A stretch of DNA of 64,000 nt from positions 70,034-134,033 of the forward strand of contig JAJDWR010000036.1 in the NCBI GenBank assembly GCA_022825505.1, in the 5' to 3' direction. This DNA is from Gammaproteobacteria bacterium. GTDB taxonomy: Bacteria > Pseudomonadota > Gammaproteobacteria > Steroidobacterales > Rariloculaceae. Shown here one piece after another: positions 24,390 through 33,799 of this stretch (position 1 is the stretch's first letter; each line of letters starts with the position of its first letter). Position numbers and translations under genes: made by a program. Under the pieces are notes generated by a model that was not told where the DNA came from, ran no database searches, and saw only the letters and a list, made by a program, of their open reading frames with translations.

Positions 24390-25418
24390 ATGTTTCTCAG
24401 GAATAGCTGGTACGTCGCTGCAATCTCCTCCGAGATAGAGGCGCAACTTCGGCCGGTCCGCATACTGGGCGAGAACATCGTCCTGTACCGCACCGAGAGC
24501 GGCGAACCGGTTGCCCTGGAGGATTCCTGCCCGCACCGGCGGTTGCCGTTGTCCAAAGGCCGGTTATTGCATGATTCCATCGAATGCGGCTACCACGGAC
24601 TGCAATTCGATCGCTCCGGCCAATGCGTCGCAGCGCCGACGCAGCACCGGATTCCGCCCACGGCAAGAGTCCGAAGTTATCCGGTGGTCGACCGATGGGG
24701 ATTGCTCTGGATCTGGATGGGCGGTGCGGAACTCTCGGATGACAGCCTGATAATCGACATCGCGAACTTCGATAACCCGGATTGGAGAATCACCACGGGC
24801 GATGCCCTGACTTGCGATTGTAACTATCAATACCTCACGGACAATCTGCTGGATCCGTCACATGTCGCCTGGGTACACCCCACGTCGTTTGCGGCTCCCG
24901 GTACGGAAAACACAGCCGTGGAAATCACCGAGACGGACAACGGAGTAATCGTTCATCGATGGATTCGCGACCGGAAACCACCGTCCTTCTACGCACGGTT
25001 GGTCCGGTTCGAGGGAAACTGCGACCGCTTGCAGCATTACGAGGCGCAGTTCCCGTGCACCGCCATCAACAAGTCGATTTTTGTTCCCGCGGGAAAGGGT
25101 GGCCCGGACGTCCGGATCGATGAACATGCCTACGTCATGTTTTCCTACCATTTCATGACACCAATCGACCCCGACCGGACTCGCTATCATTGGCTTCTGC
25201 ATCGAAATACCGATCCGGACAACGAGGAAGTGACGTCGATGATTGCATCCTCCGTCAAGTCGGCGTTCATCGAGGACCGTGATGTACTGGAGGCCGTACA
25301 CACCGGGATGGCCAATGCCACCACCCGGCCTATCAATTTGGGGCTGGATACGGCGGCGCTGCATTTTCGGCGCAAGCTCGAACAAATGATTGGCCGGGAG
25401 TCCGGCAACGCTGCATAA
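24390..25418 (+). CDS. VanA-type Rieske non-haem iron oxygenase
   Basis: 342 residues from ATG 24390, chosen for SD GGAG and the family start MFLRNSWYVAA; a TTG at 24375 is in frame. The Rieske cluster ligands are C47-P-H49 and C66-x-x-H69 (SCPHRRLPL...ECGYHGL). The mononuclear iron motif is D151-N-L-L-D155-P-S-H158-x4-H163. Overall resemblance is to vanillate O-demethylase oxygenase, dicamba demethylase and similar O-/N-demethylases. No reductase gene (VanB-like) is in the window, so electrons must come from a partner elsewhere. Last gene of the HutC-operator-B operon and convergent with hutG, suggesting demethylation or oxidation of a histidine-derived substrate before it enters the Hut pathway (inference). 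Confidence 0.9.
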   Translation: MFLRNSWYVAAISSEIEAQLRPVRILGENIVLYRTESGEPVALEDSCPHRRLPLSKGRLLHDSIECGYHGLQFDRSGQCVAAPTQHRIPPTARVRSYPVVDRWGLLWIWMGGAELSDDSLIIDIANFDNPDWRITTGDALTCDCNYQYLTDNLLDPSHVAWVHPTSFAAPGTENTAVEITETDNGVIVHRWIRDRKPPSFYARLVRFEGNCDRLQHYEAQFPCTAINKSIFVPAGKGGPDVRIDEHAYVMFSYHFMTPIDPDRTRYHWLLHRNTDPDNEEVTSMIASSVKSAFIEDRDVLEAVHTGMANATTRPINLGLDTAALHFRRKLEQMIGRESGNAA

Positions 25419-25464
25419 CACCGGTTAGCGGGCAATCTGCACAGCTCCCGAAGCCGGATGGGAC

Positions 25465-26256
25465 TCAGGCACGTCGAGCGTTGACAACAAATTCGCCTAA
25501 CATGGCCCGAAGGACAACCCTCAGCCGGGCGGCCGCATCCTCGTCGTATCGCAACGTCTGCTCATCCATGTATGTGTGCTGCGCCAATTCAAGCTGAACG
25601 GCATGTACTTCGTCGCCGGGGTTGCCGTAATGACGCGTGATGTACCCGCCCTTGAACCGGCCATTGAGGACCACCGAATAGTCGGTCGCTCTTGCCGCCC
25701 GGTACACGGACCGCTGCAAGCGCGGGTCGCAGCTTGCTCCGTCGTTGGTTCCGATGCTCAGGTCCGGCAACACGCCACGGAACAGCGCAGGGACCTCCGA
25801 GCGAATGGAATGTGCGTCCCAGAGCAACGCATAGCCGAACCGCCGACGCGCTCTTGTCAGTACGGCATCCAGCATATCGTGATATGGCTGCCAGTAGGTT
25901 CGGATTCTCCGTTGCCGTTCGCGGCTCGTGCACGAATTACCCCTGGCGTAGATGTTCGCGCCGTCGAATGTGGCTGACGGGCACAGTCCAGTCGATAACT
26001 GCCCATCGTAGAGAACCTCGTCCGACGACGGCCGGTTCAGATCAACCACATACCGGGAGAAACGCGCCGCCAGAACGCTCGCCTCAATCTGGCCGGCGAA
26101 CTCGTAGAGCCGCCGCACATGCCAGTCCGTATCCGGCAGCGACCGGGCCACGTCCGACATCCGCCCTGCCATGCCCGGCGCCAGCTCACGGCCGTCATGC
26201 GGAATACTGATCACCAGCGGCGAGTCCGCTTGCTCGAAACAAAACGTTTCCGTCAC
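25465..26256 (-). CDS. hutG: N-formylglutamate deformylase
   Basis: 263 residues, starting at GTG 26256 inside the hutH stop codon (4-bp overlap). It hydrolyses N-formylglutamate to formate and glutamate, the last step of the HutF/HutG branch. Diagnostic segments are LVISIPHDGRELAPGM (metal-binding histidine), DLNRPSSDEVLYDG, LLWDAHSI and RHYGNPGDEVHAVQLELAQH. Length is typical of the family (~265). Last gene of hutF-hutU-hutH-hutG on the minus strand, convergent with the Rieske gene across 46 bp. Confidence 0.93.
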   Translation of the reverse strand: MTETFCFEQADSPLVISIPHDGRELAPGMAGRMSDVARSLPDTDWHVRRLYEFAGQIEASVLAARFSRYVVDLNRPSSDEVLYDGQLSTGLCPSATFDGANIYARGNSCTSRERQRRIRTYWQPYHDMLDAVLTRARRRFGYALLWDAHSIRSEVPALFRGVLPDLSIGTNDGASCDPRLQRSVYRAARATDYSVVLNGRFKGGYITRHYGNPGDEVHAVQLELAQHTYMDEQTLRYDEDAAARLRVVLRAMLGEFVVNARRA

Positions 26257-27797
26257 GAGTTCATGCTGGGCAATATCGACCTGGCATCGTCGCAGAACAG
26301 ACCCTTATTGACCTTCTCCGCCAGCATGTCGATTTCGACGGACAGTGACCGGTCACGGGAATAGTGTGCCGATATCGCCCTCACCTGCTTCAAGGCCCTC
26401 TCGAGCGGATCCGACGACTTGAGCGGACGGTGAAACTCAATGCCCTGTGCGGCAGCCAGCAGTTCGATCGCAACGATGTGCGCGACGTTGTCAAGCATGT
26501 CGTGCAGCCGACGCGCCGCGAATGTCGCCATGCTGACATGATCCTCCTGGTTCGCCGAAGTCGGAATGCTGTCGACGCTGGCCGGGTGCGCGAGTGACTT
26601 GTTCTCCGACGCGAGAGCGGCGGCCGTCACTTGCGCGCCCATGAATCCGGAGCAGAGCCCGCCATCTTCGACCAGAAACGCCGGGAGATTACTCAAACTC
26701 GAATCGATCAGAAGCGCGATGCGCCGTTCGGACAACGACCCGATTTCAGCAATGGACAGCGCGATGTAGTCGGCAACGAGCGCCACCGGCTCAGCGTGAA
26801 AATTGCCGCCCGAAAGAATCGCGTCGGTGTCGACGAACACAAGGGGATTGTCCGTCACTCCGTTTGCTTCGATCTGAAGGACATCAGCAGCATGCCGCAG
26901 CACGCCCAGACAGGCGCCGACGACCTGCGGTTGACAGCGAATGGAATAAGGGTCCTGCACGCGACTGCAGGACAAGTGCGAAGCGCGTATTTCGCTTCCC
27001 GACATCAGTTTGCGCAACAGTGCGCCGACGTCCGATTGCCCGGGATGTCCCCGGGCGCGGTGAACGCGTTCATCGAACGGCGTGTCGCTGCCCTTTACGG
27101 CATCAACCGACATCGCACCTGAGATCATCGAAGCAGCCAGAACATGTTCCGCCCGAAACAGTGCGGCCAATGCCAACGCCGTAGAGACCTGTGTGCCGTT
27201 CAGAAGGGCCAGACCTTCCTTAGGGGCAAGCACCAACGGTTCAAGCCGGGCTCGCCGCAGGGCTTCGGATGCCGGGACGACCTCACCGTCAATAGAAGCA
27301 TCGCCCTCGCCGATTAGAGTTCCCGAAATATGAGCGAGGGGAGCAAGATCGCCTGATGCGCCGACCGAGCCCTTGGACGGCACGATCGGACAGATTCCAC
27401 GGCTGATCAGATTGCAAAGAGCGTCAATCAATCGAGGACGAACGCCCGAGTACCCCCTGGCAAGCGCTGCCACTTTCATGACCATGGCAAGCCGCACAAC
27501 GGCTTGCGAAAGCGGTTCGCCCACACCCGCCGCGTGGGAGCGGATCAGGTTTTTCTGCAGAGGCTCCAGCTCCGACTTGTCGATACCGATCCTCGCCAGT
27601 TGCCCAAATCCGGTATTGACTCCATAAGCGGTGTCGCCCTGCTCCAGAAACCGGTTTACATATTCCTGTGACTTGACGACCCCGGTGCGAGCCGCCTCGC
27701 CCAGTCGAATCTGCAACGGTGCCTCCCAGACTCGCCGCAGCTCGGTCAGCGACAGAGAATGCGCATCGATTTCAACATCCATGGGTTCGCTGGTCAC
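26253..27797 (-). CDS. hutH: Histidine ammonia-lyase
   Basis: 514 residues, usual size. It converts L-histidine to urocanate and ammonia. The MIO prosthetic group forms from A147-S148-G149 in GSVGASGDLAPLAH. Other hallmarks are YGVNTGFGQLA (catalytic Tyr loop), LLNGTQVSTALA, QDPYSIRCQPQV, SGGNFHAEPVA and SANQEDHVSMATFAAR. The gene lies 8 bp after hutU and overlaps hutG by 4 bp, so all four minus-strand hut genes appear to be one transcription unit starting near HutC operator C. Confidence 0.97.
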   Translation of the reverse strand: MTSEPMDVEIDAHSLSLTELRRVWEAPLQIRLGEAARTGVVKSQEYVNRFLEQGDTAYGVNTGFGQLARIGIDKSELEPLQKNLIRSHAAGVGEPLSQAVVRLAMVMKVAALARGYSGVRPRLIDALCNLISRGICPIVPSKGSVGASGDLAPLAHISGTLIGEGDASIDGEVVPASEALRRARLEPLVLAPKEGLALLNGTQVSTALALAALFRAEHVLAASMISGAMSVDAVKGSDTPFDERVHRARGHPGQSDVGALLRKLMSGSEIRASHLSCSRVQDPYSIRCQPQVVGACLGVLRHAADVLQIEANGVTDNPLVFVDTDAILSGGNFHAEPVALVADYIALSIAEIGSLSERRIALLIDSSLSNLPAFLVEDGGLCSGFMGAQVTAAALASENKSLAHPASVDSIPTSANQEDHVSMATFAARRLHDMLDNVAHIVAIELLAAAQGIEFHRPLKSSDPLERALKQVRAISAHYSRDRSLSVEIDMLAEKVNKGLFCDDARSILPSMNS

Positions 27798-27805
27798 GTG
27801 TATCT

Positions 27806-29467
27806 CTACCCGATCATCGGCACGTCAAGATCGTTGTCCCTGGCACAGTCGATGGCGGCTTCATATCCGGCATCCGCATGGCGCATGACGCCGGTTGCGG
27901 GATCGTTCCACAGTGCCCTGGCGATACGGCGATCAGCGTCTTTCGTGCCATCGCAGACAATGACCAGCCCGGCATGTTGCGAGTAGCCCATGCCGACGCC
28001 CCCGCCGTGATGAATCGAAACCCAGGTTGCCCCACTGGCGGTATTCACCAGCGCGTTCAACAGCGGCCAGTCGGACACCGCATCCGAACCGTCGAGCATT
28101 GCTTCGGTCTCACGATTCGGGCTGGCCACCGAGCCGCTATCGAGATGGTCCCTGCCGATTGCCACCGGCGCGCTCAATTCGCCGCTTCTGACCATTTCGT
28201 TGAAGGCGAGACCCAGCTTGTCGCGCTGACCTAGCCCCACCCAGCAGATACGCGCCGGCAGACCCTGAAACCTGATCTTCTTCCGAGCGGCATCCAGCCA
28301 CGCGTGCAGGTGCACATCGTCCGGAATCAGTTCCTTGACCTTGCGATCGGTCTTGTAGATATCCTCCGGATCGCCGGACAGCGCCACCCAGCGAAACGGA
28401 CCGACGCCCCGGCAGAACAGCGGCCGCACATAGGCCGGAACGAAACCCGGGAAGTCGAATGCATTGCTGACGCCGTGGTCCCGGGCAACCTGGCGAATGT
28501 TGTTTCCGTAGTCGAACACAGGCACACCGGCGTAGTGGAACTCGAGCATTGCGCCCACGTGCGCTGCGATGGATTCCGTCGCTGCAGATGCGACGGCATC
28601 CGGGTCGGACTTCCGCATCTCAAGCCACTTCTCAACGCTCCACCCGATCGGAAGGTAACCATTCGCCGGATCGTGCGCGGAGGTCTGGTCCGTCAAGGCA
28701 TCCGGCCGAATGCCCCGCGCGAGCATCTCCGGTAGCAACTCCCCTGCATTGCCCATCAGTCCCACGGAAACCGCCGTTCGGTTCTCGACCGCATCTTCGA
28801 TAATGGCCATCGCGTCATCGAGCGTTTCGGCCCGCCGGTCCAGGTACCCCGTCTCAAGGCGTTTGTCGATTCGGTCGGACTGGCACTCGATGGCCAGAAG
28901 CGAGGCGCCCGCCATGGTCGCCGCCAGCGGCTGCGCCCCCCCCATGCCGCCCAGCCCGGCTGTCAATATCCACTTGCCGATCAGGTCGCCGGAGTGATGC
29001 TGGCGCCCCATTTCCACGAATGTTTCGTAGGTGCCCTGCACTATTCCCTGGCTGCCGATGTAGATCCACGACCCGGCCGTCATTTGCCCGAACATCATCA
29101 GACCCGCCCGGTCAAGCTCGCGAAAATGCTCCCAGTTCGCCCATGCCGGTACCAGGTTCGAATTCGCGATCAGGACCCGGGGCGCGTCCTTGTGCGTTTC
29201 AAGGACACCGACCGGCTTGCCGGACTGCACCAGGAGGGTCTCGTTGTCCCCGAGGGTCGTGAGCGTCTCGACTATGGCGTCGAAACTCTCCCAGTTTCGC
29301 GCCGCTTTTCCGATCCCGCCGTATACGACCAGATCATCCGGACGTTCGCCCACCCGGGGATCGAGATTGTTCATGATCAAGCGCAACGGCGCTTCCGTGA
29401 GCCAGCTCCTGGCCCGTAGCTTCGTGCCTGTAGGCGCCTTGATGGCCCGCTTTCCTGAAGAGTGCAT
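27806..29467 (-). CDS. hutU: Urocanate hydratase
   Basis: 553 residues (family ~555). NAD-dependent hydration of urocanate to imidazolonepropionate. The N-terminus [20 protein letters not shown] then [10 protein letters not shown] confirms ATG 29467. The NAD-binding stretch is [20 protein letters not shown], and [47 protein letters not shown] and [18 protein letters not shown] are family blocks. Intergenic gap to upstream hutF is 80 bp with no further HutC site, consistent with one operon. Confidence 0.97.
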   Translation of the reverse strand: MHSSGKRAIKAPTGTKLRARSWLTEAPLRLIMNNLDPRVGERPDDLVVYGGIGKAARNWESFDAIVETLTTLGDNETLLVQSGKPVGVLETHKDAPRVLIANSNLVPAWANWEHFRELDRAGLMMFGQMTAGSWIYIGSQGIVQGTYETFVEMGRQHHSGDLIGKWILTAGLGGMGGAQPLAATMAGASLLAIECQSDRIDKRLETGYLDRRAETLDDAMAIIEDAVENRTAVSVGLMGNAGELLPEMLARGIRPDALTDQTSAHDPANGYLPIGWSVEKWLEMRKSDPDAVASAATESIAAHVGAMLEFHYAGVPVFDYGNNIRQVARDHGVSNAFDFPGFVPAYVRPLFCRGVGPFRWVALSGDPEDIYKTDRKVKELIPDDVHLHAWLDAARKKIRFQGLPARICWVGLGQRDKLGLAFNEMVRSGELSAPVAIGRDHLDSGSVASPNRETEAMLDGSDAVSDWPLLNALVNTASGATWVSIHHGGGVGMGYSQHAGLVIVCDGTKDADRRIARALWNDPATGVMRHADAGYEAAIDCARDNDLDVPMIG

Positions 29468-29547
29468 CGATGGAGATTCCCTGGTTCAGCCAGTCGTGTG
29501 AGATTCGAATTCCCGTGGAGGGCGTATTGTCGGCCGCCTTGTCATGT

Positions 29548-30915
29548 TCAAGCCGCCGATGCCGGCCAGAGGGTACGAACGACCTCGGCGAAGCCGCGGC
29601 TCGTTTCTGAATTCGCCACATGCACTCCGTCGATAACTCGCCATTCGCCACCGACCATGACACGGTCGATCGGCAGCCTGGCGCCAACAAAAACGAGTGC
29701 GTCCAGCATCGTTTCCGCGTCATGACCGGCGAACATCGCGCTCTCGCCGTCCAGCGTGACCAGATCGGCAGGCATGCCGGCGCGCAGTTGTCCCGCGCCG
29801 TGGCCGCAGGCGAGGCCACCTCCCTTCACGGCCTGTTCGAACAGGACCTGACCGCTGTGCTCGTCCGGACCCGCCACAACGTTTCTCGAGCGGCCGGAAA
29901 GCCGCTGCCCGTACTCCAGCCAGCGGAGTTCCTCGTACGGGTTGATCGTGATCTGGCTGTCGGAGCCGATCGCGATCCGCCCGCCCTGATCGAGCCACGG
30001 CCGCAACGGAAACAATCCGTCGCCAAGATTGGCCTCCGTACTCGGGCACAGGCAGACCACCGCACCGCATTGGCTCAATGACGCGAGCTCTTCGACGGTG
30101 ATATGGGTTGCGTGGACGAGGCACCAATGGTCGGTGGGAGAAAGCTCCCCCAACAACCATTCCACCGGTCGTGCGTTGTACCTGGCGAGACACTGTTCGA
30201 CTTCGGCGGGTTGTTCAGCAATGTGCATGTGCATCGGGCATTCATCGCGCCGGCTGACATCTGCCAGGCGCCTGAGGGACGACTCGGAAACGGCGCGCAG
30301 GCTGTGGGCGCCGATCCCCACAGTGATGTTCTTGTCCGCGGTTTCGCGTGCGCATTCATAGTGATCGACGAATTCGTTCGGCGACATCGAGAATCGGAGC
30401 TGTTGCGCTGCCGGTCCGGGCCGGTCGAAACCAGCACGCTCGTACAGTACCGGCACGTAAGTCAGCCGGATGCCGGTATCCGCTGCAGCCTGCGCAATGG
30501 CTTGAAACATTGCGCACCTTCCCCGGCCACCGTTCGGCTTTCCATGCAGATAGTGAAATTCCGCGACAGATGTATAGCCAACGGACAACATCTCCGAGAA
30601 TGCCTGCCGGGCTATTGCGGCCAGTCCGTGCGCGTCTATCGATCCGGCGAGCCGGTACATCTGCTCGCGCCAACTCCAGAACGTGTCCCGGCCGGCCGGA
30701 CCTCTCTGCTCGGCATGACCGGCCAGCGCACGCTGGAACGCATGGCTGTGAGCGTTCGCGATACCCGGAATGACGACGCTCGCCACAAAATCGTCGTCCG
30801 ATCCGACATTGCAGCCGGTTTCGACCGACTCGATCAGCCCGTCTGACATGCGCAACCGGACATCATTGGCCCAGCCTGTTCGAAGGAATGCCTTTTTCGC
30901 CAGGATCGTCGTCAT
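29548..30915 (-). CDS. hutF: Formimidoylglutamate deiminase
   Basis: 455 residues from ATG 30915; the longest frame would include the HutC operator, so the shorter start is preferred. Amidohydrolase-superfamily enzyme removing ammonia from N-formimidoyl-L-glutamate to give N-formylglutamate, which HutG then cleaves. Metal-binding motif PGIANAHSHAFQRALAG, family blocks SVGYTSVAEFHYLHG, HMHIAEQPAEVEQC, LVHATHITVEEL, VCLCPSTEANLGDG and IAIGSDSQITINPYEELRWLEY. Its presence with hutG shows that this organism uses the five-step route. First gene of the hutFUHG operon; HutC operator C ends just 17 bp upstream of the ATG. Confidence 0.95.
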   Translation of the reverse strand: MTTILAKKAFLRTGWANDVRLRMSDGLIESVETGCNVGSDDDFVASVVIPGIANAHSHAFQRALAGHAEQRGPAGRDTFWSWREQMYRLAGSIDAHGLAAIARQAFSEMLSVGYTSVAEFHYLHGKPNGGRGRCAMFQAIAQAAADTGIRLTYVPVLYERAGFDRPGPAAQQLRFSMSPNEFVDHYECARETADKNITVGIGAHSLRAVSESSLRRLADVSRRDECPMHMHIAEQPAEVEQCLARYNARPVEWLLGELSPTDHWCLVHATHITVEELASLSQCGAVVCLCPSTEANLGDGLFPLRPWLDQGGRIAIGSDSQITINPYEELRWLEYGQRLSGRSRNVVAGPDEHSGQVLFEQAVKGGGLACGHGAGQLRAGMPADLVTLDGESAMFAGHDAETMLDALVFVGARLPIDRVMVGGEWRVIDGVHVANSETSRGFAEVVRTLWPASAA

Positions 30916-30931
30916 CAGACCACTTGTTCGT

Positions 30932-30948
30932 GGTTGTATATACAAGTT
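30932..30948. promoter_or_regulatory. HutC operator C (hutFUHG / hutI divergent promoter)
   Basis: GGTTGTATATACAAGTT, identical over 17 bp to operator B, with the perfect palindrome TTGTATATACAA at 30934-30945. It lies 17 bp before the hutF start and 45 bp before the chosen hutI start, so one site can control both divergent operons. Confidence 0.9.
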
Positions 30949-30992
30949 AGTCCATGCTAACGTACTTTGCAATACACGGGAGGCCAAACCGC

Positions 30993-32219
30993 TTGCCTGA
31001 CTGGGACCTGCTCATCACGGATGCGAATATCGCGACGATGCGCTCGGGCGCGGGAGCTTATGGGACGATCGAAAATGCCGCGCTCGCAGTTGCCGCGGGT
31101 CGCATAGCCTGGGTCGGCCCCATGTCCGAACTTCCCGCCGGCAGTGCTGACGAGACCCGAAGCGCCCACGGCCGATGGCTGTCTCCTGCATTGATCGATT
31201 GCCATACGCACCTTGTATTTGCCGGCGATCGCGCGGCGGAATTCGAGCAACGACTGAACGGCGCCACCTACGAGGAGATTGCTCGCGCCGGCGGCGGAAT
31301 TCGCTCGACCGTCAGTGCGACGCGCCAGGCCGACCAGTCGCTGCTGATCGAAAGCGCCCGCCCGCGAATCGAAGCGCTGGTACGGGAAGGGGTGGCAACC
31401 ATCGAAATCAAGTCCGGCTATGGTCTCGATCTCGATACCGAACTCGCCATGCTCGACGCTGCACGAACGCTTGGCGAGCAATACGACGCGGCAGTCGTCA
31501 CGACCTTTCTCGGAGCCCATTCCGTCCCGGCAGAGTTCGACGGCCGCACAGACGCCTATATCGACTACCTGATTTCGGACGTACTGCCCGTTGTCCACGA
31601 GCGCAGACTGGCAGATGCCGTCGACGCCTATTGCGAGAGCATTGCATTTTCAGCGGAACAGGTCGCAAGGCTCTTCGAGAGCGCGGCGGCGCTTGGCATT
31701 CCCGTCAAGCTTCATGCCGATCAGCTGAGCGACTGCGGTGGCGCAGAACTTGCGGCCTCTTTCAACGCACTCTCGGCTGATCATCTCGAGTACGCTTCTC
31801 CAGCCGGCGTAAGGGCGCTTGCCGACGCCGGATCGGTCGCCGTCCTGTTACCCGGCCCGTTCCTGACGCTGGGCGAAGAACGCGCACCACCCATGGAAAT
31901 GCTGCGTGAACACGGTGTACCGATGGCTATCGCGACAGACTGCAATCCCGGCACATCGCCGATTTGCTCGTTGCGGCTGGCCATGAAGCTGGCAACCAGC
32001 CTCTTTCAACTTACACCCGAAGAATGTCTGGCCGGCGTTACACGAAACGCATCCCGGGCATTGGGGCTGGCGGATGATCGCGGTACGCTTGAAGAAGGAA
32101 AACGTGCCGACATCGCCGAATGGGACATCAATCATCCGCGGGAGCTGACCTACTGGGCCGGACTGAACCAATTGAACAGGCTGACAATAAACGGCAAGAC
32201 CATGGAGAAGGATTCATGA
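30993..32219 (+). CDS. hutI: Imidazolonepropionase
   Basis: 408 residues from TTG 30993, preferred because GGGAGG sits 9 bases upstream and the length fits HutI (~405); ATG 30954 gives an extra 13 residues and lacks an SD. Hydrolyses 4-imidazolone-5-propionate to N-formimidoylglutamate. Hallmarks: ALIDCHTHLVFAGDRAAEFE (HxH), ARAGGGIRSTVSATR, GVATIEIKSGYGLDLDTE, TTFLGAHSVPAEF, KLHADQLSDCGGAELAA, DHLEYASPAGV and AIATDCNPGTSP. The stop overlaps the next gene's ATG by 4 bp, coupling it to the second exported amidohydrolase. Confidence 0.95.
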   Translation: MPDWDLLITDANIATMRSGAGAYGTIENAALAVAAGRIAWVGPMSELPAGSADETRSAHGRWLSPALIDCHTHLVFAGDRAAEFEQRLNGATYEEIARAGGGIRSTVSATRQADQSLLIESARPRIEALVREGVATIEIKSGYGLDLDTELAMLDAARTLGEQYDAAVVTTFLGAHSVPAEFDGRTDAYIDYLISDVLPVVHERRLADAVDAYCESIAFSAEQVARLFESAAALGIPVKLHADQLSDCGGAELAASFNALSADHLEYASPAGVRALADAGSVAVLLPGPFLTLGEERAPPMEMLREHGVPMAIATDCNPGTSPICSLRLAMKLATSLFQLTPEECLAGVTRNASRALGLADDRGTLEEGKRADIAEWDINHPRELTYWAGLNQLNRLTINGKTMEKDS

Positions 32220-33772
32220 CGGAAAACATCACGCGGAAGGAATTTCTGCGGCTGGCCGCGGCTGCGACCACATCCACCGCACTGGCGGGCTACGCAGGCA
32301 GGATGTCCGCCCAGGATGCAGCTCCGGACGCTGCTCCCGCCGTTGACGGCAATCCATCGAGAACGTTGATCCGGGGCGCCGACGTTCTGACGATGGACCC
32401 GGCGCTGGGTGAACGGCTGGCGACGGATGTGCTGGTGGACAACGGCAGAATTGAAGCGATCGGTACAGGGCTGCCTGCCGATGGCTCCGATGTTGTCGAT
32501 GCACGGGGAATGATCCTGATGCCCGGCATGATCGACGGGCATCGACACGTGTGGCAGTCCATCGGCCTGGGGCGCCTCACCAAGTTCAATCCGGGCGACT
32601 ACTCGGCAAACTACATGCTCTGGAAGATGGCGGCGGTCGTCGCCATGGAGCCGGAGGATCACTACATTGCCGAACTGGTCGGCGGGCTGCAGGCGATCGA
32701 TTCCGGCGTCACCTCGATTCTGGACTACGCCCATGGACAGAATTCCGAAGCCAATGCCATGGCAGCAGCCCGGGGACTCAAGGACTCAGGAATTGCCGGC
32801 TGGTTCGCCTACCAGCTGGGCATTTCGTACGCGTTCCAGCTCGGCGACACTGTATCGGGATCGGACGCGATCATGGCAATGTTTGGCATCCGTTCGAGTG
32901 AGCCCGAGTGGAATACGGCCGCGCTGCTGCAGCAGGAGCTGTTCCATGACAGTTCCGCACCACTGCAGCTCGCGCTCGGACCCGCCATGTGGGCCGGCAA
33001 CCCGATGACCGAATTCAGGGATGAGTTCGCGCGCGCCCGTTCGACAGGTATCGAAATGGTGGTCGCACACCTGCACAAGCCTGCTCGTCCGTTTCCCGCG
33101 GGCGTTATGGGGCACAGGGATTCGGGAATACCGGATCTTCACGACGCCGGATTGCTCGGCCCCGACTACCACGTGGCGCACGCCAATCGATTGACGTCCG
33201 AAGAGCTGGCGATGCTGCGGGATACGGGCGGCATGATTGCCGCAACCACCATGGGAGAGTTTCCGTACATGACGCAAGCGCATCGCGGCCCGTCGGTTCA
33301 CGGCCGTGCTCGGGCCGCCGGTGTGGCTGTGGGAATCGGTACCGACGTACCGCTGGCGCTCCCTGACGATTTCTTCGAGCACGTGAGAGCGTCACTGTGG
33401 AGCCACTACCTCGCCGAAGATAGCCGGCAGATCGTGCAGGACTATCGTTCGCAGGATACGTTGGACTTTGCTACAGCACTGGGCGCCAGGGCTATTCGCC
33501 TTGGCGATGAGACGGGTTCGGTCACAGTCGGCAAACGCGCCGACCTGGTCCTGCTGAATACGGATCGAATCGGCTTCGGCACGATGGGCAGTCTGGCGGA
33601 CCGCGTAGTCACGTTCGCAAACTCATCGGATGTCGACAGCGTCTGGATTGCCGGGCAGGCCCGCAAGCGTCACGGACAAATGATCGGCGTGGACTGGGCG
33701 TCTCTCAAGGCACGGCTACATGAAGCTCAGGAACGGGTTAACCGGAAAATCGCAACGGTCAACTGGACGTAG
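32216..33772 (+). CDS. Exported amidohydrolase (TRZ/ATZ-like), copy 2, coupled to hutI
   Basis: 518 residues, exactly the length of the copy at 20624 and clearly a recent paralogue (most residues identical by eye; long identical stretches such as GMILMPGMIDGHRHVW and LVGGLQAIDSGVTSILDYAH). The leader ITRKEFLRLAAAATTSTALA is again an Arg-Lys Tat-like signal, cleaved near MSAQ. Metal site as in copy 1: GHRH, VVAHLHKPA, YHVAHANRL, GIGTDVP. Differences cluster in the lid region (~residues 195-240), hinting at a changed substrate preference. The ATGA overlap with hutI and placement behind HutC operator C make it a hut-regulon gene. Convergent with the arylsulfotransferase-like gene, only 27 bp away. 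Confidence 0.88.
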   Translation: MTENITRKEFLRLAAAATTSTALAGYAGRMSAQDAAPDAAPAVDGNPSRTLIRGADVLTMDPALGERLATDVLVDNGRIEAIGTGLPADGSDVVDARGMILMPGMIDGHRHVWQSIGLGRLTKFNPGDYSANYMLWKMAAVVAMEPEDHYIAELVGGLQAIDSGVTSILDYAHGQNSEANAMAAARGLKDSGIAGWFAYQLGISYAFQLGDTVSGSDAIMAMFGIRSSEPEWNTAALLQQELFHDSSAPLQLALGPAMWAGNPMTEFRDEFARARSTGIEMVVAHLHKPARPFPAGVMGHRDSGIPDLHDAGLLGPDYHVAHANRLTSEELAMLRDTGGMIAATTMGEFPYMTQAHRGPSVHGRARAAGVAVGIGTDVPLALPDDFFEHVRASLWSHYLAEDSRQIVQDYRSQDTLDFATALGARAIRLGDETGSVTVGKRADLVLLNTDRIGFGTMGSLADRVVTFANSSDVDSVWIAGQARKRHGQMIGVDWASLKARLHEAQERVNRKIATVNWT

Positions 33773-33799
33773 GCGAGGCCGCACGAAGCTCCAGGAACG

